A stretch of DNA of 64,000 nt from Hygrocybe punicea (taxonomy: Eukaryota > Basidiomycota > Agaricomycetes > Agaricales > Hygrophoraceae). Below are positions 45,001-57,400 of this stretch, piece after piece. The notes beneath the pieces were generated by a model. It saw only the letters and a list, made by a program, of their open reading frames with translations. It was not told the DNA's origin and ran no database searches. The DNA lies in contig OY744466.1 of NCBI GenBank assembly GCA_963556145.1, forward strand, positions 3,782,001 to 3,846,000, given 5' to 3'. Numbering within the stretch: the stretch's first letter is position 1; the number at the start of each line of letters is the position of its first letter. The position numbers and the translations under genes are program-made.

Positions 45001-48000
45001 CGCCACACCGGACCACACGTTCCCCGCTCCCTCGACCCCACGCAGTCCCACAGTCGCCTCCGTCGCCCTAAAGACGAGTCCCTCCGCCCGTCAAAACGCC
45101 TCCGTTGTCGGATCCACCACCAGGAACGTCCCAAAAACGTGTCGACGGCACCCGAAGCACGCCTGAACGCCCGTGACCCGCCGCACCCGTCTGCGATCTA
45201 ACAGAGCCCAACGTCGTCACTGTACGAACCCGCCGCAGAACCGACACCCATGTCTAGTCCCCACACCCGACCACCCGTTTTCGACCAATCCGCTACATCG
45301 GCTTCCGGATCCGGATCCGCGACTCGCATCACAGCACCCGACTACGAACCCGGACGCGTTCCCAACGATTCCGCGGCATCCGGTTCCGGTTCCGGCTCAA
45401 TTCGAGCATGAGGTTCCGGTTCCGGTTTCACATCCCGTACCCGCCACCTTCGCACCCCCATACCCACCGAACCCGACCCTACGAAAACCCCTCACCGTCC
45501 ATCGGCATAAGAAATATATACATAAATAGATTAAATAAATAAAAAGAAAGAAAAACGTCAGAGATAAAAGAAAGATAAAAAGAAATACACTCGTTCCCGA
45601 CACACCCGACACCCGCATAATACACCCGACGTACTCGACACACCCGCTTATGAATCCGTCGCACCCAGCGAACCCGTTTACGAACCCGCCGCACCCGCTT
45701 ACGAACCCGATGCACCGCTTCACTCATTCCCCACGCACCCGACTCATCCGCTCACGCACCCGCATTCCACCCATTGACATCGCTCTCCGCTTTCCATGAC
45801 CCACCATTTCCGCCACCGTTTCGACCCAGACACAATGTTCCCTGTCTCGGCTTCGATTCCCAACCCACCCGACTTTATATTTCAGTTCCATGGGGGAGAA
45901 TGCTTCCCCACGGGTCCAAGCCGGTGCTGAACCGCCTAGTATGAGGCTGATATCACAGCCGTTGATTATCGCCCCCATATTAGTATTGACATATCGAACC
46001 TCCGCCATCGTCTATCGAACCTCCGCCATCGTCTATCGAACCTCCGCCATCGTATATCGAACCTCCGTCATCGTCTATCGAACCTCCGTTTTCGTCATAT
46101 CGTATTGAACAACCACTGTCGTCATATCATGTCTACCCCTACGCCACCGTTTCCGCCACCCGTTGACACAGCCACCAAAGCCGCCGACCCTAACTCGACC
46201 CGCCTAGACCGTCTTTATCATCCACTTGTGTTTTATTTCGTTTCCGCTCCTGCCTTACTCGTCTCCGTCACCCGCCCCCAATCCTATGTCACGTTTAGTT
46301 TTATCCCGACTTGATTTCTATCGCGTCCCCTCTTTCCGATACCCGACATTTATTTATTTTCTCATCTATTTTGCGTTTCCACTCCCCATTTGTCCCGTTT
46401 TTGTAGCTTTCCATCTTTTCTTTCATTTCCGCTCAGTTCCCATTTCCTCCAGTTCTATGTACTTTGTTTCCTTTTTCCTCGACACCGGCTTCACTCATTT
46501 CGTTCCCCATTTGCCGCTCTCAGCCTCCGACCGTCCATCGAGTTCCGCTAGTCACCATCCGCTCTCCCCCTTTGCATTATCCATAACCCGCCTCGTCCTG
46601 TCGAGCCCGATTCCATGACCACCACGTCGGCCTCATCTCACGCATCCGAGTCCCGAGTCCACATAGTATAGACCAGGGATGGTCTTTATTTGAAGTACCC
46701 TGGAGATGTAGAGGGTCGACGTCCCTCTGAGTCCGTATCATCAATATATCACGAATCCGGACCAACCCGATGCCGCCATTCGACTTGCATTCGAACCCGA
46801 CGTAACCCGACGCAACCCGACGTGACGTGACGTGACGTGACCCGACGTGACCGACATAACCCGACGTATGCCGCTTCGTCACAGCCGCTCTCAGACCAAA
46901 TCCGGCAGCCTCAAACGCCTCGGAGTTCCAATTCCAGGAGATGGATCTCTTCGGACTCAATCCCCGACTTCGGATTTACTTTATTTATGCATCCCCTCGT
47001 CCTTTCGGAGATATGTAGGACTTTCTAGATCTTTTCCTTGCATATTCGTTTTCCCCTCCATTTCCTGTCTTCGTTGCTTTGCAACCCCCCTTTCCACTTC
47101 CCCATTCCAGTGTTTCTTTGTAGTTTCTATCGGCCGAAGTAGACATGTCCGAAAGTAGCTACACACTCATGTACTATAAAAACGGTCACCGACGACCGTA
47201 CAAAAAAAAGATACCATTAGTCCCCGTTTCCCTCATAGTCAGAATTGTTTTAATCCCTTCAAATGCTCGTCCACGTAGTTCCTTAGCTTTTTATAGTTCA
47301 CGTCATCGACTTTATCATTGTTCCCGTATATTCGTTCATCGTTTCCGACCCGACCCGACCCGACCCGCCGTACCCGACATCGTCGGCATCGTCGGGTTCT
47401 TTATTATTTGTCCGTTTTCACTCCGTTCATCGCCGGCTTCATCGTTATTAGTCCAGTTTTACGCGGCGGCTTTACTTTTACTAACAATCCCTTTCTTTTA
47501 CTACTATTCCTGACACTGACTTATCCAGTCACTTCTACGCTGACACCCACAGGTTAGGATCTTTATATTATTTCTTTATATAGTTCCGAAGCCACACAGA
47601 ACCCGCATCTACATCGTCACATTCTGTGTGTACATTAGTTATTATTCATTGAATTGATATGTTTGTTACCTCAGTAAACTCGCTGTCGACCAGTGCTAAT
47701 GAGCGCAGATTGAGAATCATCTTGAATTTGTCGTTCTTAACTGGAACCGCTGATACCATTATCTGGACTTCTACAATGTCACCAATCCTGAAGCAAGTCG
47801 GACTGGCAGGTACAAAGCTATGATCTATGTCATTATTAATAGCCAAGCTATTGTTGTGCTGAGCACTCACCAATGCCGTCCTCCTTCTGACGTCAACTTG
47901 AAATAAAGGACCTCATTGTCTGTCCCATGGAAGTATCGAGTATTGCTCATGGATGACAGTATGCTTTGGGATCGACATTGTGTTCAAATGGAATATTGTA

Positions 48001-49197
48001 TGAAACTTTGTCATGTTGGTGGTCAGTGAAATATCGGGTGCCAATAGATAATGCAGTGTATTCAATATAGGTGGTTGATGTGAAGTCCAGCATTGCACGT
48101 TCTGGGAAGTGATGACCAAGTTTCTGGTGTAAGATTCGGAGGTTGTCAATATATGATTTGAATAATGGTATGTTGAGGCCTGTGATAAGGATGCTTTGAC
48201 GGAGAAACGGTGTTTGATGTTTGGGCGGTCTGAAAAACATATGTAAATTAATTGTTTATGATTCTAGATGATGATATAATCTACCTGCTGATGATCGGTG
48301 GTAGGTCTTTGGCCACCAATATCGCCTGTAAGCTTAAGACAAGCTCTTCATGCTCAGTGGTATTGGTGCTCAGCCATGTAAGTTTCCAGCAATCCGGTGA
48401 GTCATTACGCACTACATTGATATTCGAAATCTGCAAATGTAATGAAACACAGTGTACATCGTAAGAATTGAACATACATTTGTAGAATTGGCAAGTTGGC
48501 TGTCATCATTGTCCATCCGTGTAGATATGAGATTGCTTAAACGTTCAGCTGTACAGTAGAGTTGAATATATGAATTCCTTCAATAGAATATGTACTGACA
48601 TGCTGTTTTGAAATCGTAATAGGTGTCCATTTGCGAAGTGGGAACTGGGGGGTATAATTCACGCACCATTTCCAACTGTTTTATCATGAATTGTTTTCGA
48701 TCATTATTGATATTACAACAGTGCATCATGTTCATTCTCCATGAACTTGTGATGTTTGTATGGTGTTTGCATTTTTATTTTGCAGATCTTCTCAATAGAT
48801 TCCTATTGTTTTCTTCCATTTTCATAGGACAGGATATACATCCACACCTATTGGCAATGCTTGACCTCCTTATTGTACAGCATTGAAAGGAAACCCCTAT
48901 CCATTCAGAATGATTTGTTTCCGATGCAACTGTCAGTATAGTTGATCCGATGTTTGTATTTGTTTGGAAATGAGTATATATGTCACATAAATTTCCATGT
49001 TCGATTTGGCGGTGTTATGATCTTATGATCAGCTCCATGTGGTGACAGCTGTTCTACATTCCCAAACCCTAATTAGATTTAGTGTTTGATTATTCTGCAT
49101 ACCAGTAATCCATATCCATGTTGTTGGATGATGCTGAGCGTAACAGCTGGTCAATCATCAGTTCTATATCATGGGGAATGTCCCTGATTTTTTGCAT
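42076..49197 (-). CDS. Hypothetical multi-exon gene split by LTR element copy B
   Basis: Starts MQKIRDIPHDIELMID at 49197 and is divergent from the gene at 49423. Well-supported exons: MVRELYPPVPTSQMD (about 48669-48617), ERLSNLISTRMDNDD, ISNINVVRNDSPDCWKLTW (48433-48286), PPKHQTPFLRQSILITG (48236-47950) and a core exon CFRIGDIVEVQIMVS..KMILNLRSLALVDSEF ending at 47670. The next intron begins at 47669 and holds copy B; the last exon 42226-42076 reads IKCNVGYVQLTDDGEDVIET and ends in a stop. Exon joins near 48700-49100 and 47940, and the phase into the last exon, are unresolved. From memory the core resembles a multi-copy hypothetical family of mushroom genomes; function unknown. Confidence 0.62.
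42235..43141 (-). repeat. LTR of copy B (3' LTR in element orientation)
   Basis: Begins TGTAGAGGGTCGACG on the plus strand, ends GCATCTACA; adjacent internal sequence TCTGGAGCCCACCGCGAGG is the inverse of the tract before the 3' LTR in copy A. Confidence 0.9.
46707..47613 (-). repeat. LTR of copy B (5' LTR in element orientation)
   Basis: Same 907 bp as the other LTR. Followed on the right by TCGTCACATTC, the host intron. Confidence 0.9.
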
Positions 49198-49422
49198 TTT
49201 TATGGCGCTATGGTCCGAATAGTTCTCCTTCAAACCATTAGCAGATGTGGTTTTCGTACCTGTCGGTGTGATATCTATAAACGACTTTTTTATTGTTTTT
49301 GATCTGTCTCAGTGTACTTAAATAGCGATGAGAGCGCAATGGTATTGTCCACATCCGACCCTTCATTCATCTACGATATCTTGCACAGATTCATTCCTCA
49401 CCCTAAAGCTCTTATCTTTGCA
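49198..49422. promoter_or_regulatory. Shared interval between divergent genes
   Basis: 225 bp separate the two start codons. A TTAAATA box lies near 49319 for the rightward gene, and CAATGG surrounds its start codon at 49423. The frame upstream of the leftward start stays open for some distance, so that start could be further upstream in another exon. Confidence 0.45.
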
Positions 49423-51441
49423 ATGGCCCCTAAGAAGTCTGTGAACGTGAAGACTCAGTCCAAAGCTCGATCAAGCACCGTTTCGTATGTATATTTATTT
49501 TCATGTATTGCTGTTCATTCTGAACAAAGGTCATACTGTTGTTTCTAGGAAGGGTAAGAAGGTCACAACCACCAAGCCTGTCGATGATGAAGTGTACGTG
49601 TCTATTCCAATATTCTGATTCATCCACCACGACTAAACCGCCAGTAGTATTGCCAACTCCGAAGACGAAGACGTTATTAGTGTTCATAGCGTCGCTAGCA
49701 TTGCCAAACCTGTCTTGTCTATGAGGTGTGTCTCATGAATTGTATTTTCAGATACTAGTGATTTACTTCAGTAATATAGGCGGTCCAGGAAGACCACCAA
49801 TAGAGCAAGGTTTGCAAGTTCAATTTATACTGTTCATGCCATCTAATATTCTTTATATTCAGTGGGAAAAGGCGGCATGCTTCAGAGGAAGACGAAGACA
49901 GGTCAGTAGCTCTAAATAATGTCTTTTATATTTGTGTATTCTTTAATCGTTTTATATAGTAAATTCTCTTCTCCATCGAAGAAGACAAAGTCAAACCAGC
50001 ATCAATTACATGATGAGGATGACGACAGCGACGAAACATTCATGTGAGTTGGAAATTGATTAATTGGTCATATGTTAGACATGTTGTAGGCCTATCGCAA
50101 AACTCGAATTTGGTTCTAAGAAATCAAATGCAGATAATGGTCTTTGGTATGATACTTCATATGATTCTTGTCCTTCATATATTAATAAATGATCAGCAAC
50201 TCTGATACATCTGTCAAAACCATGAAGGCGATTTCCTCCAAAGTCACAAAGACTACCCATCTTCATGATATCAGTGACGACAATGTTTCCAGTAGCGATG
50301 ATGGAGCTGTGACATGCACAAAACCAAATCACCAGGTACATTACATCTGTCTATTATTTTTTTAATTGATGCCCTTGCTTTAGTATACGGTCTCCAAACA
50401 CGGATGAGTCCGACATTGGTACAAGAGACCCTCAGTTGGTCGATACATATAAGGACTGTGTCAACATTAAGTAACTATTCGGTTTTATCTTCTTAAGCAA
50501 TGCTTAATATTGAATAGGGCCGTGGCCATGGTATCTTGGTCTAGTGCTATAGGGAATGGCAATCCTCAGTACAGCGATGTTATCAGCAACATTCGCAAGG
50601 TCAACCAAAAGTAAGCTGTCAGCTAGGACTTTATGGTTAAAGACAATTCACATCGCATAACAGTTTGCTGTTCTCTGCAGTGACCTTTGTTCGATCTGGC
50701 AAGTACTCGAATCTTTCTCGTGACGATCCCGCCAATATCTCTACTGGAGCATTTGGGCGTAGTTTCTTCCACTCCGTTGCTGGTGCCATCCCAACGATCT
50801 TCACTTCTGTCATTCTAGTCGATTCATGCTTCCTTGATGAGCCAAAAGTTGGTGGGAACACAAAACTGATCAAAGTCATCCAAGGGGCTTTACTCTCAGG
50901 AGAATGGGAGCGGTATGTTGGTGCCATTGGAATGGTCACTGGTGAGGCGGAATTTCGTGCACAACTATATAAGGACTTTCTGTCCTTCTCGACGACAGCG
51001 GCAAGTGGGATGGATGCATCTCCTAGCAGTGAGTATACATTCAATGCTCTGTTGTCAATCCTTACTCATATTCAATAGAAGCTTCCTCTTCGAAATTCGT
51101 GCAGTCTAGTCCTTTTACTCGACGTCCCGCTCCATCTTACCAAAAGACTGCGCTGTCATTCCATGACATTGGTTAGTTTTATTCTCTCTCACACAATGTC
51201 CTTGGTTTCGTTTTTTATGCCTGTATTCATAGTCCCAATCTATGATGCCCGGAAAGTTAAAACGGACTTTACCGACACCCTCAAAATACTTCAGAAACTC
51301 CCCCACTTTCCAGGCGATGTTCCTGCAGAATCGTGCATTGTGGTCGGCCACACGATCAATACCTTCAAACGCTCTGATGATTTGTTGAAGAGTATTTCCC
51401 TAAATGTGCAGTGGGTGATGGTATTGGGCGTCTCTCATTAA
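49423..51441 (+). CDS. Hypothetical multi-exon gene, basic N-terminus and conserved C-terminal domain
   Basis: Begins MAPKKSVNVKTQSKARS. At least ten short GT..AG introns can be traced, for example 49485-49548, one starting at 49594, and one ending just before GGCCGTGGCCATGG at 50520. The N-terminal 200 or so residues are Lys/Ser/Asp-rich and probably nuclear and disordered. The larger exon at about 50664-51029 encodes SGKYSNLSRDDPANISTGAF, FTSVILVDSCFLDEPK and YVGAIGMVTGEAEFRAQLYK. The last exon gives VPIYDARKVKTDF, DVPAESCIVVGHTINTF and LNVQWVMVLGVSH. From memory this C-terminal pattern recurs in many hypothetical proteins of Agaricomycetes; role unknown. It appears intact. The Helitron reading frame ends 25 bp downstream on the other strand. 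Confidence 0.7.
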
Positions 51442-51465
51442 CTTGTCGTTTTTCTCATCATGAAA

Positions 51466-54400
51466 CTAGTGTGCCATGCAGCGTGGCCTATTGCCCATTT
51501 TCTTTATGTTGCCTTGAATTTGTAATGTACTGAGGTCAACTACATTGTTAGGACGAGTACGTCCTTGACATGCATAATCAGTCATTGCAAAATTAGGCAG
51601 TACCAACACTTGTTCTCTTGACAAAGATATCACATCATCATTCGGTAATGAGCACATGGTGGACGTGACATGTTTTGTAATCGGAACCACATTTTCAGGA
51701 AGTCCTTCTATGTTAATTGTTTTTGGAGGATTCAATAATCTGACAAATAAAGTGTCCAGTACAGTTTGTTGCTCAGGACCTATTGCACTCTGCCAACCCA
51801 CAACTATGCCCTCTGCTCCTTTGGTAATGCAGCACTCCGTTGCATCATTGTTTCTCAGCATCACTGGCATGCCTACACATAAGTCCAATCTTCCTGGTAT
51901 ATGATCAGAGGATGATGCATGTGGTTGGCTCCAAAGTAGCTTTCGGAGTGAGGGTTCCAATATCTTTGTGTGTCGAATAGGATCCAAAATTGTTGACATG
52001 TGATGAGATTTTCTTTTGCTATTGGAACTAGTAGGATCATTCCATCTGTCTATGGAATAGAATGATGTTAATGGTCTCCTATTTTCAGCAGCAAAACGTT
52101 GAATACCAAGTTCATTGATTTTGTCTTTTTGTGCATTCAATGCAGTTATAACTGACACATTCCTGAATTTCTTTTGGGCTAATTTTGGATCATTTGGACT
52201 TTTTCCTGCAACACGAGTACGAAGAAATGCAATATCTTTGGGAGTACATGCTTTGTATCTCATGTTTTCCAAAGCAAGCCTCAGTTGGACATCTTCTTCT
52301 GACTGATTGGTTTGTCTCATATTTTCACATAATATAACAACTGTTGTTATTTGATGCCAAAGAGCTTTGCCTATAGCCGCTTCCTGATTTGCTATAGTTT
52401 GACTGGAATTGATTTGGACACCAACAGTTCCAGAGTATAAAGGAGCACCACTCATAGCTGGTGGAAGTTGGCCAAAATCTCCTGCAAATATCATATTAAT
52501 GCCACCAAAGGGTTCATCATAAACACCACGTGCTTTTGCACACTGAGCACTGATTTTATACATATCTCTGCAAGATAACATTGACACCTCATCAATGAAA
52601 ATGTAATCCACACCATCAGGATTGGCACGTACTTGTGCAAGGGAACGAGATGATCCTCCCTGATTAATTCCAAGAATGGAGTGATATGTGGATCCATTTA
52701 CAAGGGCAGCAGCACCACCGGTTGGTGCAAGAACCACAAATCGATGATTTTCGTTGTGTTTACCAAAAAAACTAGTCAATGCTTTGATGACTTGTGATTT
52801 CCCTGTGCCTGCCATCCCACCAAGATACATGCGTAGCTTATCAGAACTATTAATCAACGTAGAGTGATTGGCAATGATATGAAATGCTCTCTTTTGGTCA
52901 GTGTTCAACTTGTAATCATTGATAGTTATATCAATAAGATGACGATCAGCTCTGTTTGCAGGAATAAACATATGGTTGATGTATGCTGCATCCACTATCT
53001 TGACATCATTATATTGAAAATTTGCCAATTTATCTATGGTTGCTGTGTTTGTTGGTAAATTTTTATTTCTGTCATCGATGATTTCTTTTTTCTTTGCAAG
53101 GACTGCAGCTCTCCAAAATTTTGCTGATTGTACTACAGGTGGTTCTATAGGTATCAAAGGTCCTATATCTGGGGTACCATCAATACAATCATTGAGCCAT
53201 CCTGACCTTTTCAAAGTTCTTTCAGCTATTAGCATTTGATCTTTCCTCTTTTGTCCTTTTTGACCAAGTTTCAGGAGTATTTCTGTGTCATTATTGTCTT
53301 CATCAATGTTGTTGTTGAAGTCGTCGCCGTTAAATGCAAATTCAGCATTGTGCATGTCATCCAGTTCATCAAGACCGTTTGAGGTCGCCCATGAATACCT
53401 TATATCTGCAGTATTATTCTTCTGACGTTTAGCAGAGAAATCATCTCTTGCATCCAAACACTCATACCGCAGACCAAAGTATTTCATGATCTCGAGCTCT
53501 CTTTTAGAAAACTCATGGTCTACAAAAGCATTATCCCATGTTTGTAATTTACATTTGAGTTCTTTGCCACTTCTCCATGGCTTGAAAAACGTTAACATTG
53601 TACAACAATAATATTCTCGATCACCACGGTCAGCCCTTGGCAAAGTGTTTGGAATAAAATTAGGAACTATGAAGGGATCATTCCCTTTCATTTTGGCATG
53701 GTGGGTAAGATATTGTGGATGATTGGGATGTAAAGTATAATCATTTTCAAATTTTGTCAATTTATTAAGATCAACTTCATTTGTTTTATCAACTATTTCT
53801 GGGCCTGCATTTTTATTCAAACTATCAGGTTTTAGAATTTCATCTATCTCCATGACTATATCATTATCAACGACATCAGACAAGTTGTCATCACTGGAAT
53901 AGTCAACATTAGTAGGTTCAGTGCAAGAGTCAGACAAATCATCACAGCCTAGATTGTCAAAAATTTGGTTTTGCACTGGTTCTCTTCTGGCCCTTTTGGT
54001 CTTTGTTTTGGTGCGTCTTTTCTTTGGTTCCATAGTGGCAAGACGTATCCAGTCATACAGTGATACATTATCATACAAGGCTGGTCTGAACATATAATTA
54101 TTTACTTTGGAAAGTCCAATGTATGCACCATTATTCTTACCAATAACAACCTTTTGTGTATTATTTTGGTCTTCACATATATTAGCAATTTCTTCATCAG
54201 ACCATGCACTGATAATCTCTTTAACATAAGATCTCCAAAAGAATGGCACGAATTTATGACTGGTGTAGCGATCAGGATTTCCAAGGACATATAATTAGGG
54301 TATAGCACGGGTTCGGGTAAACCCGCGGTTTTTGGGCCGCGGGTTTCTCGGGTACGGGTACGGTGTCCCAATTTGGCAACCCATGCACTACTGCACACCC

Positions 54401-57400
54401 TTACCCGCGGTAGACGGGTATCCACGGGTTAGCACAGAGGGCCCCAATGGGCCCCACAGGTAAGTTTTTTTATACTTTTAATTCATTTATCTAACATATC
54501 TAATAACTAAGTTATACCCAAACCGCCGCCACCACCACCACCACCACCACCAACCAACAACAACAACAACAACAACATGGCGATGAAGGGAAACGGCTGG
54601 GAGGGTGGTGCGTCCACTTACCAGCACAGGTACGTGCCCCGATTCTTTCACCACCGACATCGGCTAACCCCCTGCCTTCGAGTCCACACCTCGCAAACGA
54701 CGTTGACGCGTCAGTCAATGCATCAACGCGTGTTCGCGAGGTCCCCAGCATGAAAACACGCATGAAGACTTCGCGAAAGCACGGTGACACGTCAACTGAC
54801 GCGTCAACATCGTTAATGAAGTCGCCAGCACCAAACTACGAACAAAGACCGTGCAAAGACAAACGAAGACCTCGCGAAGACAAATGAAGACCTCGCGAAG
54901 ACAAACGAAGACCTCGAGTGCCCCCACAGACCTCAAACTAATCACCTCGCGAAAACGGGCTGGCGCATCAACTGATGCGCAGACGTTGTTCGCGAGGTAT
55001 CTGGCCCGTGAAACGACGACGACGGCAACGACTTCCACTGCCAACTGGCAGCAGCAAGGCGATGACGACGGTGGTGGAGCGGGGAGGATGGCAGTGGGAC
55101 AAGACGATGGAACCAGCCCAGCCCAGCCCCACAAATGCGAACCGTCACGTCAATTGACATGTACGTTTCATTTGTGGGCTTGAGGAGCTCGCTGCCGCTG
55201 TCGTCGACACTACCTGCATGGCCACACGGGCAACCACCACACCCGTGTCCGACCACGGGTAATGCAGACCCGCACCCGTCACGGGTACGGTGTCTGCGGG
55301 TACGGGTACGGTGTCTGGCCTGGCAACCCGCGGGTCACCCGTGCTACACCCTACATATAATGAAGCCATTGGAGCACCAATTTCCATTTTGGAGGTGAGT
55401 GAATTGACTATTTGTGTAAACAGTTTTCTGACTTTGTCTTTTCTTTTCAGGTCGCCACCAATCATTTCGGAATTCTTATCAAAAATACTTTTTATCACTT
55501 CAAAAATGCTATAGGTCTTCAAGGAGAATTTTGTAATATAATCTGTTATGTATGCAACTATGGCCTTTATAGCAGTACCTGATAATAAGCTGGTCACATC
55601 AGAATTGCATCGTAGCATATATGTAACTTCAGGTGTCACCGTGTTCATCCAAGGTTCACCATGCTTGAGGTTGAGAGCACCAGTGTTAGGTTCTACAAAG
55701 GTTTGTTGAAAGATATCACGGGGAAATCGTCATTTACATTCACCTTTCGAATTAAGACAATATGGCTTTTTTTTGCCATCATGCCTGTTATGTACATTTA
55801 ATCGCAATAAAAGATCATCTACAACATCCTGAAACCTTTGCCACCATGTTGATCTTTTGTTGTGATATTGACAATTCATGGAACAATTATATGATGGTGG
55901 ATCTGGCATGACACATGTTGGTGGTTGATATTCAGGTTTCGACATTGTCTGTTCCATTTTCTGTGATACCTCATCTTTAGAACCTGTCATGAATTGTCCT
56001 ACACACAAACTTTCCAAATATTCCACCAATCTTTTCTGAAAGTCAGAATTTTCACCCATAATTTTGTCACGTATTTCCTGAGGTGTAAGGCATCCCTTTA
56101 TCCACAACAGCATATGAAGATGCAAGGTAAGACGTCCTTGTTCCTCTACCGTTGCATAATAACCTGATGTGTTTCCATACAGGCCAGGATGAGATTCATT
56201 TATTCCTAATATATGTTTGATGAACATTTCAGTAGTAAAGTGAAAGAAGCGGGCTCCAGCAACTGGATTGTTTGCAATTAGTTTGTAACAATCCTGGGGT
56301 AGACGTAGTTTAGGATAAAACTTTTCTTTGTTGTCAGCATAATATAAGCATAGTGGGTGATTGATGTCTGCAGGTGCAAAAGTGATAAACCAAGTTGGAG
56401 CACCAATATAGGATATCAGAGACCAAATCTCATTTCGCATGTATTTCTTGTTAGTAATTGAACCTTTGACCTGACCAGCTACGTGATCCAGATCAGAAAT
56501 GAGTTTATAGCATGCTTTCTCTTCCGATGTATCTGGTTTGACTCTATCACCTCTAGACAATCTTTCAGAGAGGTCATCCAAAACAGCTGTATTGATATTC
56601 ATCAGGCGATCTGCAATATCGTTGAAATTATGTTTGTTAGTCAACAAATATCCTCCGGTTGTACTGTCTTTGATTTGTTCTTGATTGAATGCAATCAATG
56701 GAAAATAGGGATCGGTTTGAAATCTTTTGTCATGGTACATCAGGAGATGTCTTTTGTGCATCATATCACTGATGCTTAAAACATCCTTGTCTATGCTGCT
56801 AATACCACCCAAGCCATATGGAAATAGGCAGGGGAACATCATAGGATATAATTGAGGATTATTAAAGAATGATTCTGGATTTCTAGCATGGCTTATGGCA
56901 AGAACACCACCATGGTCATCTATCAAGTGCTTGGTGGCTCTAGCTATTAATGCTTTTGGACTTGTAATATCTAGATCTTCGCCAGTTACACCACTAACAA
57001 CAAAGGGACAAGGCCCATCTTCAACACCATCTTCCACTTCATTGTCAAATGCACTAGTGGCTTCCGGTTCCTTATTTGTGTCTGCTGGTCGATATGCAAC
57101 CACAACAGGAATTCCATGATCTGGATATTGTGCTAGATTTTCATAGGAGATATCTAAATCATAGTAATCCATGTGATTCAATTTCAGCCATTCTAAAGCT
57201 GCAGAAACTCGCATTCGGCGAACCAATAAAGGCGTTCGCTCCATGTCTTCTGGAGTTGGTCTGGCAGGACCTGTGAAAATGAAGGCTAGCACTTCATCAA
57301 GTTCTTTAATTGTTGGAGGCAACCGTTGATATATCTTTGGTGTTGGGTTTTGAAACATGATGGCATTTGCTTTCATTTTATGCATCCCAGATGAGACACG

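Larger units (their letters stand above)
42235..47613 (-). mobile_element. Large non-autonomous LTR element, copy B (youngest, intact)
   Basis: LTRs 42235-43141 and 46707-47613 are both 907 bp and identical by eye, flanked by TCGT at 42231-42234 and 47614-47617. Same family as copy A in reverse. Internal 3565 bp has no retroviral-type protein; C-rich 140-bp class repeats at 43.8-44.4 kb and a 20-bp array at 45980-46090. It lies in an intron of the host gene. Identity of the LTRs implies a very recent insertion, so a trans-acting partner should exist or have existed recently. Confidence 0.9.

Noticed and set aside
54715..55256. Cys/Ser/Val-rich frames within the Helitron interval
   Set aside because: They lie inside the non-autonomous hAT insert and have no counterpart in Helitron proteins.
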